From contig NZ_JACYXZ010000005.1 of the NCBI RefSeq assembly GCF_014842875.1, forward strand, positions 171,269-235,268: a stretch of 64,000 nt of DNA, given 5' to 3'. A model generated the notes under the pieces. The model was not told where the DNA came from. It made no database searches and was given only the letters and a program-made list of their open reading frames with translations. The translations under genes were made by a program, and so were the position numbers. This DNA comes from Nocardioides donggukensis. GTDB lineage: Bacteria > Actinomycetota > Actinomycetes > Propionibacteriales > Nocardioidaceae. Shown in pieces: positions 1 through 7,963 of the stretch (position 1 is the first letter of the stretch; every line of letters begins with the position of its first letter).

Positions 1-6
1 GCCGGG

Positions 7-429
7 GTGCTGGCCGGCCTGCTGATGGCGGCCTCGGCGGTCACGATCGCCCTGGGCTCCCTGCGCGCGGGTCTGCCCTCCGCCGCGGTGCTGGTCGCGC
101 TGCTCTGCGCCTGGCTCGTGGTCACGCTCCAGGTGACGACGGCATCCATGCGCTGGTCGGCGCGGGCGCCGTACGCCGCGGACATGCGCAGCGCCCGGGC
201 CACCCCGGCACCGCCGGCCGTGATGGTCGGCTACTCGGCCCGGCTGGCGCTGAGCACGACGCTGCTGGGCCTGCTGTTCTCGACGGTCGCGGTCTTCGGG
301 GTCTGGTGGCTCAGCGTGGTGGTGGCCGCCCCGCTGCTTGCCTGGTGGTGGCGGCGGCTGGGCCAGGTCCGCCGGCAGTGGTCCGAGCCGACCACCCGGT
401 CCCGGGTCGCGGTGACCGTGGCCGCCTGA
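7..429 (+). CDS. Hypothetical multi-pass membrane protein, possibly 5' truncated
   Basis: The 140-aa frame is open from the window edge, so the GTG at position 7 may not be the true start. It has two hydrophobic blocks (about residues 1-45 and 78-115). The first looks like two helices with a short turn, the second like a helical hairpin ending in WWWRRLG. Between them lies a soluble stretch rich in Ala, Arg and Pro. No catalytic motif is visible. It resembles the many small actinobacterial integral membrane proteins of unknown function. The gene's last codons are duplicated just downstream as part of a tandem repeat. Confidence 0.6.
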   Translation: MLAGLLMAASAVTIALGSLRAGLPSAAVLVALLCAWLVVTLQVTTASMRWSARAPYAADMRSARATPAPPAVMVGYSARLALSTTLLGLLFSTVAVFGVWWLSVVVAAPLLAWWWRRLGQVRRQWSEPTTRSRVAVTVAA

Positions 430-540
430 GCGGGCCTCCCGCCGTCGACGTGGCCGCCTGAGGGGGCCTCCCGCCGCGGGCGCGACCGGCCGGGCTCGGG
501 CGCGACCGGCCGGGCTCGGGCGCGACCGGACGGGCTCGGG
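418..540. repeat. Two short tandem repeats after the membrane-protein gene
   Basis: A roughly 31-bp unit starting GTGGCCGCCTGAG occurs at 418-449 and 450-479, so the 3' end of the upstream gene with its stop codon is duplicated. It is followed by three 20-bp units (481-500, 501-520, 521-540) of the form cgcgaccggc-cgggctcggg with one substitution in the third. No function is evident; slippage or local duplication is the simplest explanation. Confidence 0.75.
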
Positions 541-554
541 AGCTCCGGCCGGGC

Positions 555-1136
555 TCAGGAGTGCCGGTCGGCGCAGGTCGCCTGTGCCTGCCCGAGCCGG
601 CGGACCGACTCCGACCCGGCGTCCCCGGCCAGCCCGTCGACCGCCGCCGACCGCAACTCCTCGTCGTCGAGCGCGTCCCGGAGGCAGTCCCGGAAGCCGG
701 CCTCGTCGAGCCCCCGGGTGGCCTTCGCCTGGGCCCGCCCGACCACGGAGACGAAGTCCACGCACCCGAACCAGGCGTCCACCCAGCTCCCGGCCGGCCC
801 GCGGTCCAGCGACGGCATCTGCGCCGCGGCGGACCCGGCCCCGTCCAGCAGTCCGGCCTCCCGCAGCTCCTCGTCGCCGAGGTCGGCCGAGAGGGCGGCC
901 CCGAAGCAGTCCGCGGCCCCGGCCGACTCGGGGCTGAGCCGGGCGAACAGCGCTGAGAGCTCCGCGGCGACGTCGGCCGAGCCGGTGGTCGTCGTCGCCG
1001 TGCCGGTGGAGGCGGCCTCCCGGTCGTCGGCGGCACCGGGGGTGCCGGTGCCCGAGCAGGCCGCGGTCAGGCCCAGCAGGAGCAGCAGCATCAGCGCGCG
1101 CAGCCTGGCCGGAGGGGTGGATCGGGGCACGGGCAC
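555..1136 (-). CDS. Putative secreted lipoprotein
   Basis: A 193-aa protein with a classical type II signal peptide: basic N-terminus, leucine-rich core (LMLLLLLGL) and lipobox LTAAC with the lipidated Cys at about residue 27. A Ser/Thr/Gly/Ala-rich linker follows (about 28-55), then a soluble domain with about four cysteines that could form disulfides (ADCFGAAL, FGCVDFV, RDCLRDAL, ATCADRH). The spaced helical Cys pattern is typical of small exported actinobacterial proteins of unknown role. It is transcribed away from the acyl-CoA dehydrogenase operon; the divergent promoters share 1137-1251. Confidence 0.75.
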   Translation of the reverse strand: MPVPRSTPPARLRALMLLLLLGLTAACSGTGTPGAADDREAASTGTATTTTGSADVAAELSALFARLSPESAGAADCFGAALSADLGDEELREAGLLDGAGSAAAQMPSLDRGPAGSWVDAWFGCVDFVSVVGRAQAKATRGLDEAGFRDCLRDALDDEELRSAAVDGLAGDAGSESVRRLGQAQATCADRHS

Positions 1137-1239
1137 CTCCTCGGCGCGGGGACGGGTCGACGCTTGGTCGACGCAGGGTCAACGCCGCAGAGCCGCGGAC
1201 GCTACGCGGATGCCGCTCCCGCCGGTTCCCGGTGACCGT

Positions 1240-1245
1240 TAGGTT
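1240..1245 (+). promoter_or_regulatory. Leaderless -10 element (TAGGTT) of the acyl-CoA dehydrogenase operon
   Basis: TAGGTT lies exactly 6 nt before the ATG at 1252 and there is no Shine-Dalgarno sequence, which fits transcription starting at the initiation codon. The same arrangement recurs at other genes in the window. Confidence 0.5.
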
Positions 1246-1251
1246 CACTGC

Positions 1252-2499
1252 ATGGACTTCTCTCCCACCCCCCGGGCCGCCGCGCTGACCAGCCGGGTCG
1301 CGGACTTCATGCGCGAGCACGTCACCCCGATCGAGGGCGACTACCACCGCGACCTCGCCGAGCAGCGGCGCACCGGCGATCCGTGGACCCCGCTCCCGGT
1401 CCTCGACGAGCTCCGGGCCAAGGCCCGCGAGCAGGGCCTGTGGAACCTGTTCCTGCCCCGCGAGCACGCCGGGGAGTACGCCGCCCGCTTCGGCACCGAC
1501 GGCGGCGAGGGGCTGACCAACGTCGACTACGCGCCGATCGCCGAGCTCACCGGCCGGTCCGCGATCGCGCCGTACGTCTTCAACTGCAACGCCCCCGACA
1601 CCGGCAACATGGAGGTGCTGCTGAAGTACGGCAGCGCCGAGCAGCGCGAGCAGTGGCTCGAGCCGCTCCTCGACGGCCGGATCCGCAGCGCCTTCGGGAT
1701 GACCGAGCCGGGCGTCGCCTCCTCCGACGCCACCAACATGGAGGCGACCGCGATCGTCGACGGCGACGAGGTGGTCGTCAACGGTCGCAAGTGGTGGACC
1801 ACCGGCATCGGCAACCCCGACTGCAAGGTGATCATCTTCATGGGGCTCTCGGACCCGGACGCCGACCGGCACCACCGGCACACGATGCTGCTCGTGCCCA
1901 CGGACGCGCCGGGCGTGAAGGTGGAGCGGATGCTGTCCACGATGGGGATCCAGGACGAGCCGTTCGGGCACGGCGAGGTCTCCTTCACCGACGTCCGGGT
2001 GCCGATCGGGAACGTCATCTCCGGCCCCGGCGAGGCGTTCGCGATCGCGCAGGGCCGGCTCGGCCCCGGCCGGATCCACCACTGCATGCGGCTGATCGGG
2101 CTCGCCGAGCACGCACTCGAGGCGGCCTGCGCGCGTGGCCTGGCCCGGACCGCGTTCGGGAAGCCGATCGCCGACCTCGGCGGCAACCGGGAGCGGATCG
2201 CCGACGCCCGGATCGCCATCGACTCCACGCGACTGCTGGTGCTGCACGCGGCGTGGAAGCTCGACCAGGGCGGTCCGCGCAACGCACTCTCCGAGGTCAG
2301 CCAGATCAAGGTCGCGGCGCCCAACATGGCCCAGCAGGTCATCGACATGGCGATGCAGATGCACGGCGGCGCCGGACTCTCCGACGACTTCGACCTCGCG
2401 GCCGCCTGGACCAACGCCCGCACCCTCCGGCTGGCGGACGGGCCGGACGAGGTGCACCGCGGGCTGATCGCCCGGCTCGAGCTCGGCAAGCACCAGTGA
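1252..2499 (+). CDS. Acyl-CoA dehydrogenase, ACAD10/11-like subgroup
   Basis: A 415-aa flavoprotein of the acyl-CoA dehydrogenase family, normal length (380-420). The helical N-terminal domain spans about 1-145, the beta domain opens with the FAD/substrate motif FGMTEPGVASSDA (148-160), and the C-terminal helical domain ends with LADGPDEVHRG. That last motif is typical of ACAD10/ACAD11-type enzymes rather than the medium-chain group. It probably oxidises, or rearranges after phosphate loss, an acyl-CoA using FAD. It is the first gene of a four-gene operon: its stop overlaps the GTG of the SDR, and the APH-type kinase follows. The kinase partnership suggests phosphorylated 4-hydroxyacyl-CoA substrates; this is an inference. 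Confidence 0.9.
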   Translation: MDFSPTPRAAALTSRVADFMREHVTPIEGDYHRDLAEQRRTGDPWTPLPVLDELRAKAREQGLWNLFLPREHAGEYAARFGTDGGEGLTNVDYAPIAELTGRSAIAPYVFNCNAPDTGNMEVLLKYGSAEQREQWLEPLLDGRIRSAFGMTEPGVASSDATNMEATAIVDGDEVVVNGRKWWTTGIGNPDCKVIIFMGLSDPDADRHHRHTMLLVPTDAPGVKVERMLSTMGIQDEPFGHGEVSFTDVRVPIGNVISGPGEAFAIAQGRLGPGRIHHCMRLIGLAEHALEAACARGLARTAFGKPIADLGGNRERIADARIAIDSTRLLVLHAAWKLDQGGPRNALSEVSQIKVAAPNMAQQVIDMAMQMHGGAGLSDDFDLAAAWTNARTLRLADGPDEVHRGLIARLELGKHQ

Positions 2500-3302
2500 G
2501 CGGCCCGTCCGAACCCTCCGGCCCGCCCGGCCCGCCGTCCGACCTGTCGTCCGGTCGCCGGGTGCTGGTCACCGGGGCCGCCTCCGGCCTCGGGGCGGCC
2601 CTGGTCCGCGCGTTCGAGGCGGCCGGGGACCGGGTGCTGGCCACCGACCTGGGCGGCACCGGCTTCGACCTCGACATCACCTCCGACGCCGACTGGGCGC
2701 GCGCGGTCGAGCACGTCGAGGCCGAGTGGGGCGGTCTGGACATCCTGGTCAACAACGCCGGCGTGGCCGGCGGCGGCCGGCTGCACCTGGCCACCCTCGA
2801 GGAGTGGCAGTGGATCTTCGAGATCAACCTCTTCGGCGCGGTCCGCGGCACCCGCGCGTTCGTCCCGATGCTGCGCGAGCAGGGGTCCGGTCACATCGTC
2901 AACGTCGCCTCGCTCGCGGGACTCGTGCACCCGGCCGGGATGGCCTCCTACAACGCGGTCAAGGCGGCGGTGGTGGCGCTCAGCGAGACCACCGGCCACG
3001 AGCTGGCCGGTCACGGGGTGCGCTGCTCGGTGGTCTGCCCGTCGTACTTCCGGACCAACCTCATGGACTCCCTCCAGGGCGCCGACACCGCCCTCGGCAC
3101 GGTGATCTCCGGCCTGGTGGAGAGCTCGCCGTTCACCGCCGAGGACATCGCCGCCGAGGTGCTCGCCGGGATCGCACGGCAACAGGAAGTGATCATTCCG
3201 GACGAAGCCGCCCGCCGGGCGGTCGACCTCAAGCAGAATGACCGCGCGGGGTACGACGCGGTCATGCGACAGCAGGCAGCCAGGTTGGACAGGATGGACT
3301 GA
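2496..3302 (+). CDS. Short-chain dehydrogenase/reductase
   Basis: A 268-aa classical SDR, read from the GTG at 2496, which overlaps the upstream stop by 4 bp (GTGA). A proline-rich N-terminus of about 20 residues precedes the Rossmann fold. Cofactor motif TGAASGLG is at 26-33, NNAG at 86-89, the catalytic Ser at about 139 and Y152-x3-K156. An Asp after beta strand 2 (ATDLGG) points to NAD(H) rather than NADP(H). In the operon it would oxidise or reduce a hydroxyacyl intermediate made by the adjacent dehydrogenase. The C-terminal tail (about 235-268) is polar and basic. The substrate is not deducible. Confidence 0.88.
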   Translation: MSGPSEPSGPPGPPSDLSSGRRVLVTGAASGLGAALVRAFEAAGDRVLATDLGGTGFDLDITSDADWARAVEHVEAEWGGLDILVNNAGVAGGGRLHLATLEEWQWIFEINLFGAVRGTRAFVPMLREQGSGHIVNVASLAGLVHPAGMASYNAVKAAVVALSETTGHELAGHGVRCSVVCPSYFRTNLMDSLQGADTALGTVISGLVESSPFTAEDIAAEVLAGIARQQEVIIPDEAARRAVDLKQNDRAGYDAVMRQQAARLDRMD

Positions 3303-4412
3303 GTGGTGTCGAAGGGCTCGACCGATCACCCGGGCGCGGGCGACGAGGGGAACCCGTCGCGGGACGTGCGCGACGAGGACGGCTTCGACGTTGCCGCGGT
3401 GTCCGCATGGCTGCGCGCGCACGCCGAGGCCGACTTCGCCGACACGGTGGCCGCCGACCCGGAGGTCCGGCAGTTCCCCGGGGGCGCCTCGAACCTCACC
3501 TACCTGCTGCGCTACCCCGACCGGGACCTGATCCTGCGCCGCCCGCCCGGCGGTCGCAAGGCGAAGGGCGCCCACGACATGGGTCGCGAGTTCCGGATCC
3601 AGTCGGCGCTGGCGCCGGTCTTCGCGCTGGTGCCGCGGATGGTCGGGCACTGCGAGGACGAGTCGGTGATCGGCTCGGAGTTCTACGTGATGGAGAAGGT
3701 CGAGGGCACGATCCTGCGCCAGGACCTGCCGCCGGGGATGGACCTCTCGCCCGAGCAGGTCTCCCAGCTGTGCCGCAACGCGATCGATGTGCTGATCGAC
3801 CTGCACGGCGTCGACGTCACCACGCCCGGGCTCGCCGAGCTCGGCAAGGGCAGCGGGTACGTCGCCCGCCAGGTCGGCGGCTGGTCGAGCCGGTTCCGGG
3901 CCGCGCGCACCGAGGACGTGGGCGACTTCGAGCCGGTGATGGCCTGGCTCGACGAGCACCAGCCCGACGACGTCGCGACCTGCCTGATCCACAACGACTT
4001 CCGCTTCGACAACCTGGTCCTCGACAGCGACGACCCGCTGAGGGTCGTCGGCGTCCTCGACTGGGAGATGGCCACCCTCGGGGACCCCCTGATGGACCTC
4101 GGCGGGATGGCCGCCTACTGGATCCAGGCCGACGACGACGAGACCTTCCACCTCTTCCGACGCCAGCCGACCACCGCCCCGGGCATGTGGACCCGCGCCG
4201 AGGTGGTCGCCTACTACGGCGAGCGCACCGGGCTCACGGTCACGCCGGAGCAGTGGCGCTTCTACGAGGTGTTCGGGCTGTTCCGGCTCGCGGTGATCGC
4301 CCAGCAGATCTACTACCGCTACTTCCACGGCCAGACCAGCAACCCGTCGTACGCCGTCTTCGGGGACGTCGCGAAGTACCTCGAGACGCGCTGCGCACGG
4401 GTGATCGGCTGA
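3303..4412 (+). CDS. Phosphotransferase of the APH/ACAD10 kinase family
   Basis: A 369-aa aminoglycoside-phosphotransferase-fold kinase. The GTG start directly follows the SDR stop. The lid and nucleotide-binding region is FPGGASNLTYLLRY (about 58-71), with a basic stretch LRRPPGGRKAKGAHDM that matches the ACAD10/11 kinase domain. The catalytic loop HNDFRFDNL is at about 230 and the Mg-binding DWEMATLGDP at about 253. Free-standing members next to acyl-CoA dehydrogenases (LvaA in Pseudomonas, fused in mammalian ACAD10/11) phosphorylate the 4-hydroxyl of hydroxyacyl-CoAs. The same job is likely here, but antibiotic phosphorylation cannot be excluded from motifs alone. Confidence 0.88.
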   Translation: MVSKGSTDHPGAGDEGNPSRDVRDEDGFDVAAVSAWLRAHAEADFADTVAADPEVRQFPGGASNLTYLLRYPDRDLILRRPPGGRKAKGAHDMGREFRIQSALAPVFALVPRMVGHCEDESVIGSEFYVMEKVEGTILRQDLPPGMDLSPEQVSQLCRNAIDVLIDLHGVDVTTPGLAELGKGSGYVARQVGGWSSRFRAARTEDVGDFEPVMAWLDEHQPDDVATCLIHNDFRFDNLVLDSDDPLRVVGVLDWEMATLGDPLMDLGGMAAYWIQADDDETFHLFRRQPTTAPGMWTRAEVVAYYGERTGLTVTPEQWRFYEVFGLFRLAVIAQQIYYRYFHGQTSNPSYAVFGDVAKYLETRCARVIG

Positions 4413-5086
4413 TGGGCCAGGTCCTGCTGGTGCGGCACGGCCAGGCCTCGTGGGGCGCCGACGACTACGACCTGCTCTCGCCGCTGGGCTGGGAGCAGTC
4501 CCGGATGCTCGGCCACGCGCTGGCCGCCCGGGCGACCACCCCCGACCTGCTGGTGCAGGGCGGCATGCGCCGGCACCGGGAGACCGCCTCCGCCGTGGTG
4601 GAGAAGGCCGGGTGGGAGGCGATGGAGGTGGTCAACGACGGCGGCTGGAACGAGTTCGACCACGTCGGCATGCTCGCGGCGGCGCCGGATCCGGAGTTCG
4701 CCGGCTCCGAGCCGACGGCGGCGGAGTTCCAGGGCTGGTTCGAGGCCGCCACCGACCGCTGGACCTCCGGGGGGACCGGCTACTCCGAGTCCTACGCCGA
4801 GTTCGCGGAGCGGATCGGGGCCGCGCTGGCCCGCACCACCGAGCTGGCGGGGGCGAGCTCCACGGCGGTGGTGTTCACCTCGGGTGGCGCGATCTCCTGG
4901 GTGGCGGCGTCCCTGCTGACCGGATCGACCTCCCCCGACCCGGCGACGACGAGCCTGTGGGGTCAGCTGAACAAGGTGGTCGTGAACACCTCGATCACCA
5001 AGGTGGTCACCGGTCGCCGCGGCGCGACGCTGGTCTCGTTCAACGAGCACTCGCACCTCGAGGGTGGCGGGCTGACCTACCGCTGA
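4412..5086 (+). CDS. Histidine phosphatase family protein (phosphoglycerate mutase-like)
   Basis: A 224-aa protein whose ATG overlaps the kinase stop by one base. The signature LLVRHGQAS, with the phospho-accepting His9, lies at residues 5-13. The second half carries the supporting arginines and a GGAISWVA motif where the second catalytic His is often found; here it reads as FTSGGAIS, so that position departs from the usual GH. Family members remove phosphate from small molecules or proteins. Lying after a kinase and an acyl-CoA dehydrogenase it could recycle dead-end phosphorylated acyl-CoA or free acid. Last gene of the operon; a convergent SDR follows. Confidence 0.85.
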   Translation: MGQVLLVRHGQASWGADDYDLLSPLGWEQSRMLGHALAARATTPDLLVQGGMRRHRETASAVVEKAGWEAMEVVNDGGWNEFDHVGMLAAAPDPEFAGSEPTAAEFQGWFEAATDRWTSGGTGYSESYAEFAERIGAALARTTELAGASSTAVVFTSGGAISWVAASLLTGSTSPDPATTSLWGQLNKVVVNTSITKVVTGRRGATLVSFNEHSHLEGGGLTYR

Positions 5087-5144
5087 GGCTCGAACGTGGC
5101 CTTGAGGGCCGCCGGGGCCGCTGGGGCCCTTGGCCTTCGTTGCC

Positions 5145-5894
5145 TCAGACCATCCGCTTGAACAGTGGCAGCGGCGCGTGCTTCATGACCACGCTCAGCG
5201 GCGCCCAGGGCAGCGCCGGCACGCAGGCGGAGGCCTTCTCCTTCTCGATGGCCGACACCATGGCGCGCACCCCCTTCTCGGTCGAGGCGAGCATCGGGCT
5301 GGCACCGCTGGAGCGGCTGTTCATCTCCGAGGCGATGTAGCCGGGGTAGAGCACGGTCACCGCGATGTCGGTGCCGTGCACCTCTGCCCGGATCCCCTCG
5401 GCGAGGTGGGCGACCCCGGCCTTGGTGGCGGCGTAGGTCGCCAGCCCCTTGGGCAGGCCGCGCATCGCCGACATCGACGAGATCATCACGAAGTGACCCG
5501 AGCCCTGCGCGCGGAAGATCTGCATCGCCGCCTCGGACTGCGCCAGCGCGGCCACGAAGTTCGTCATCGCGGTCTCCCGGTTGGCGTCGTACCGGCCGGT
5601 GCCCAGCGGCGCGCCCTTCCCGAGGCCGGCGTTGACCACGATCCGGTCGATCCTGCCGAAGTCCGCGTGGAAGGCCTCGAAGACCTCGAACACCTGGGCG
5701 TCGTCGTTGACGTCGAGCGCCCGGACCTCGACCCGGCGGTCGGGATCCTTGCCGGTGATCTCGGCCTTCAGCTCCTCGAGCCTGTCGGTGCGACGCGCGC
5801 ACAGCGCCAGGTCGTGGCCGAGGTCGGCGAACTGTCGCGCCATCTCGGCGCCGAGCCCGGCGCTGGCTCCGGTGATCAGGATGGTCTTGGCCAT
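5145..5894 (-). CDS. Short-chain dehydrogenase/reductase
   Basis: A 249-aa SDR. TGASAGLG is at 8-15, followed by an Arg-containing post-beta-2 loop (CARRTDRLEEL), which favours NADP(H). NAG sits in VVNAGLGKG, the Ser motif is MISSMSAM and the catalytic YAATK follows. The C-terminus (PLFKRMV) is hydrophobic-basic, as in membrane-associated SDRs. A strong ribosome-binding site (GGAGGATGG) lies just upstream of the ATG. It is monocistronic and convergent with the histidine phosphatase. Substrate unknown; similar actinobacterial SDRs are annotated as fatty-acyl or steroid oxidoreductases. Confidence 0.88.
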   Translation of the reverse strand: MAKTILITGASAGLGAEMARQFADLGHDLALCARRTDRLEELKAEITGKDPDRRVEVRALDVNDDAQVFEVFEAFHADFGRIDRIVVNAGLGKGAPLGTGRYDANRETAMTNFVAALAQSEAAMQIFRAQGSGHFVMISSMSAMRGLPKGLATYAATKAGVAHLAEGIRAEVHGTDIAVTVLYPGYIASEMNSRSSGASPMLASTEKGVRAMVSAIEKEKASACVPALPWAPLSVVMKHAPLPLFKRMV

Positions 5895-5953
5895 GGGTCC
5901 ATCCTCCCTCAGCCAGGTGAGGGGACCGGCGTGTGGTCCGTCCCGGGCGGGTC

Positions 5954-6007
5954 AGGCTCTACGTTCTGCAGGTTTCTCAGGCCCAGAACCTGCAGAACGT
6001 AGAGCCT
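5954..6007. repeat. 54-bp perfect hairpin, left of the DUF559-like gene
   Basis: Two 21-nt arms, 5954-5974 (aggctctacgttctgcaggt plus t) and 5987-6007, are exact reverse complements around a 12-nt loop (tctcaggcccag). A second copy lies at 7211-7264 in the same orientation, so the pair brackets one gene. There is no U-tract, so a simple terminator is unlikely. It resembles a REP/BIME-type palindrome. Confidence 0.9.
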
Positions 6008-6087
6008 CGCGTTCACCTGCGGGCAGCGGGCCGGTCCCCGGGCGGGCGCCTGTGGATGACCACCTCGGGGAGGGCTCGGGTTGGGAG

Positions 6088-7176
6088 ATGCTCCCTGGCA
6101 TGGCTGGGCATCCGTGGGATCCGGTGGCTCCGCGACCGCGGGGACTGGTCCGGCCGGTGCGGGTCGATCCCACCGGTGTCGCCGGGCCGACCCGGGGGAG
6201 GGCGGCCGGGCCGCGCTGGCGGCGTACCTCTCCGGGGTTCTTCGTGCCCGCCGAGGTCGACGCCTCCCTGCCCGAGCAGCGGGTGCTGGAGGCCTCGGTG
6301 CGGCTGCCGCCGGGTGCGGCGGTGACCGGCTGGGCCGCGTGCCGGTTGGCCGGGGCCGGTCTCGTCGACGGAGTGGCGCCGGACCGCCGGACGCCGTTGC
6401 CGGTGCCGCTCGCCCTCGGGGCGTGCGGCCGGATCCGCCCGGACGAGCGGGTGCTGCTGCTCTACGATCCGCTGCCGGCCGGGGAGACCTGGGTCCGGTG
6501 CGGCGTCCCCGCCACGCGGCCGGTGCGGGCGACGTTCGACGCGATGCGGCTGGCGCCGGACGAGCGGGAGGCCGCGGTGGCGCTGGACATGATGGCGGCG
6601 GCGCGGCTGGTCTCGATCGCCCGGGTGGCCGGCCACCTGCCCACGCGCGGTCGGGTGACCGGGATCGGTCGGGTGCGCCGCGGCCTGGAGCTCGCCGTCG
6701 AGGGCAGCCGTTCGCCCGGCGAGACCCGGCTCCGGCTGGTCTGGGTGCTGGACGCCGACCTGCCCGCGCCGCACGTGAACTGCCCGGTGCACGCCCGCGG
6801 CGGCCGGGACGACGGTCGGCTGCTCGGCATCGCCGACCTGCTCGACGAGGAGGCCGGGCTGGTCGTGGAGTACGACGGCGCCGACCATCGCGGTGCCCGT
6901 CGGCACTCGCGGGACGTCGAGCGGGAGGCACTCCTGCGCCGGCACGGGCTCGAGGTCACCCGGGTGACCGGCCCGGACCTGGCCGACGCCTCCGCCGTGG
7001 TCGACCGGCTGCTCGACGCCCGGCGGCGGTCCCGGTTCGCCGCTCCGGGGCAGCGGGCGTGGGAGGCCCGGCCGGTCGGTCCGTGGCTGGACCAGCACCT
7101 CGCGGAGCAGGAGGCTCTCGCCGAGCTGCACGCCGAGGCGATGGCGATGCCGGTCGTCGACCCGCCGCGGGGGTGA
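6088..7176 (+). CDS. DUF559/AbiEi-like protein flanked by hairpins
   Basis: A 362-aa protein from the ATG at 6088 (ATG 6100 is an alternative). The family is common and often multi-copy in Nocardioides. The N-terminal half looks like the actinobacterial AbiEi-antitoxin-like winged-helix type (RRTSPGFFVPAEV, ASVRLPPGAAVTGWAACRL). The C-terminal third has a Vsr/DUF559-like nuclease core: LLGIADLLDEEAGLVVEYDGADHRG followed by DVEREALLRRHGLEVTRVT, with Asp and Glu residues where the metal would bind. It may therefore be a DNA endonuclease-like protein. It is bracketed by two copies of a 54-bp hairpin (5954-6007 and 7211-7264), suggesting that gene and hairpins move or act together. Confidence 0.75.
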   Translation: MLPGMAGHPWDPVAPRPRGLVRPVRVDPTGVAGPTRGRAAGPRWRRTSPGFFVPAEVDASLPEQRVLEASVRLPPGAAVTGWAACRLAGAGLVDGVAPDRRTPLPVPLALGACGRIRPDERVLLLYDPLPAGETWVRCGVPATRPVRATFDAMRLAPDEREAAVALDMMAAARLVSIARVAGHLPTRGRVTGIGRVRRGLELAVEGSRSPGETRLRLVWVLDADLPAPHVNCPVHARGGRDDGRLLGIADLLDEEAGLVVEYDGADHRGARRHSRDVEREALLRRHGLEVTRVTGPDLADASAVVDRLLDARRRSRFAAPGQRAWEARPVGPWLDQHLAEQEALAELHAEAMAMPVVDPPRG

Positions 7177-7210
7177 GGGGGGGTGCTGGTGGCCGGGTCC
7201 CTGGTGGCTC

Positions 7211-7264
7211 AGGCTCTACGTTCTGCAGGTTTCTCGGGCGCAGAACCTGCAGAACGTAGAGCCT
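7211..7264. repeat. 54-bp perfect hairpin, right of the DUF559-like gene
   Basis: Same 21-nt arms as the copy at 5954-6007 (7211-7231 and 7244-7264) and a 12-nt loop differing at two positions (tctcgggcgcag). Both copies are followed by CGCG. Because the loop is asymmetric the two copies can be seen to be direct repeats. Confidence 0.9.
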
Positions 7265-7304
7265 CGCGCGCGGGCGGGGGCGACGACCCGTCTCACCCAC
7301 ATAA

Positions 7305-7342
7305 AGTCAGGCTTGACTGTTTCTTTCCTCAGGGTCCACGAT
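7305..7342 (+). promoter_or_regulatory. Promoter and candidate TetR operator of the AtuA-type operon
   Basis: An inverted repeat AGTCA-GGCT-TGACT at 7305-7318 overlaps a -35-like TTGACT (7313-7318). A weak -10-like CACGAT (7337-7342) follows after 18 nt and lies 6 nt before the GTG at 7349. The layout suits a leaderless transcript with autorepression by the TetR protein. The operator assignment is inferred from position and symmetry only. Confidence 0.45.
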
Positions 7343-7348
7343 GGCCCG

Positions 7349-7963
7349 GTGAGCACCACGACCGCCGGGCGCGTCCCGCAGGAGGAGCGGACCCGCGCCA
7401 TGCGGCACCGGCTCCTCGAGGCCTGCGTGGACTGCCTCGTGGAGCACGGCTGGAGCGGCACCTCGACGACCCTGGTCTCGCAGCGGGCCGGGGTCAGCCG
7501 CGGGGCGCAGCTGCACCACTTCCCGACCAAGAACGACCTCGTCGTCGCCGCGGTCGAGCACCTCACCGAGACCCGCGGCCGGGAGCTGGTCGCCGCCGCG
7601 GCCGCGCTGCCGCACGGCGAGCGGAGGACCAGGGCGGTCCTGCAGATGCTGGCCGACCACTTCACCAGCGCGGTGTTCAGCGCCGCCCTCGAGCTGTGGG
7701 TGGCGGCCCGCACCGACGAGACGCTGCTCGCCGCCGTCGCCCCGCTCGAGGCCCGGGTCGGCCGCGAGACCCACCGGCTGACCGTCGAGCTGCTCGGCTG
7801 CGACGAGTCGCGGCCCGGCGAGCGGGAGCTCGTGCAGGCCACCCTCGACCTGGTCCGTGGCCTCGGCCTGGCCGACACGATCACCGACGACGCCCGCCGC
7901 CGCGCACGGATCCTCGACCGCTGGGCCCTGACCCTCGACACCGTCCTGAAGGAGCGCCCGTGA
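7349..7963 (+). CDS. TetR/AcrR family transcriptional regulator
   Basis: A 204-aa TetR regulator. The N-terminal helix-turn-helix reads TSTTLVSQRAGVSRGAQLHHFPTK in the usual place (about residues 40-63; quoted here in two parts: TSTTLVSQRAGVSR and GAQLHHF). The C-terminal ligand domain is all-helical. I chose the GTG at 7349, since it directly follows the promoter and brings the HTH to its normal distance from the start. It heads an operon (overlap GTGA with the next gene) for acyl-CoA catabolism and most likely represses it until an acyl-CoA or terpenoid inducer binds, as AtuR does. Confidence 0.88.
   Translation: MSTTTAGRVPQEERTRAMRHRLLEACVDCLVEHGWSGTSTTLVSQRAGVSRGAQLHHFPTKNDLVVAAVEHLTETRGRELVAAAAALPHGERRTRAVLQMLADHFTSAVFSAALELWVAARTDETLLAAVAPLEARVGRETHRLTVELLGCDESRPGERELVQATLDLVRGLGLADTITDDARRRARILDRWALTLDTVLKERP

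Noticed and set aside
1527..4328. 933-aa open frame on the minus strand across the acyl-CoA dehydrogenase operon
   Set aside because: Shadow of the real plus-strand genes; no family similarity, and high-GC third positions keep stop codons rare.
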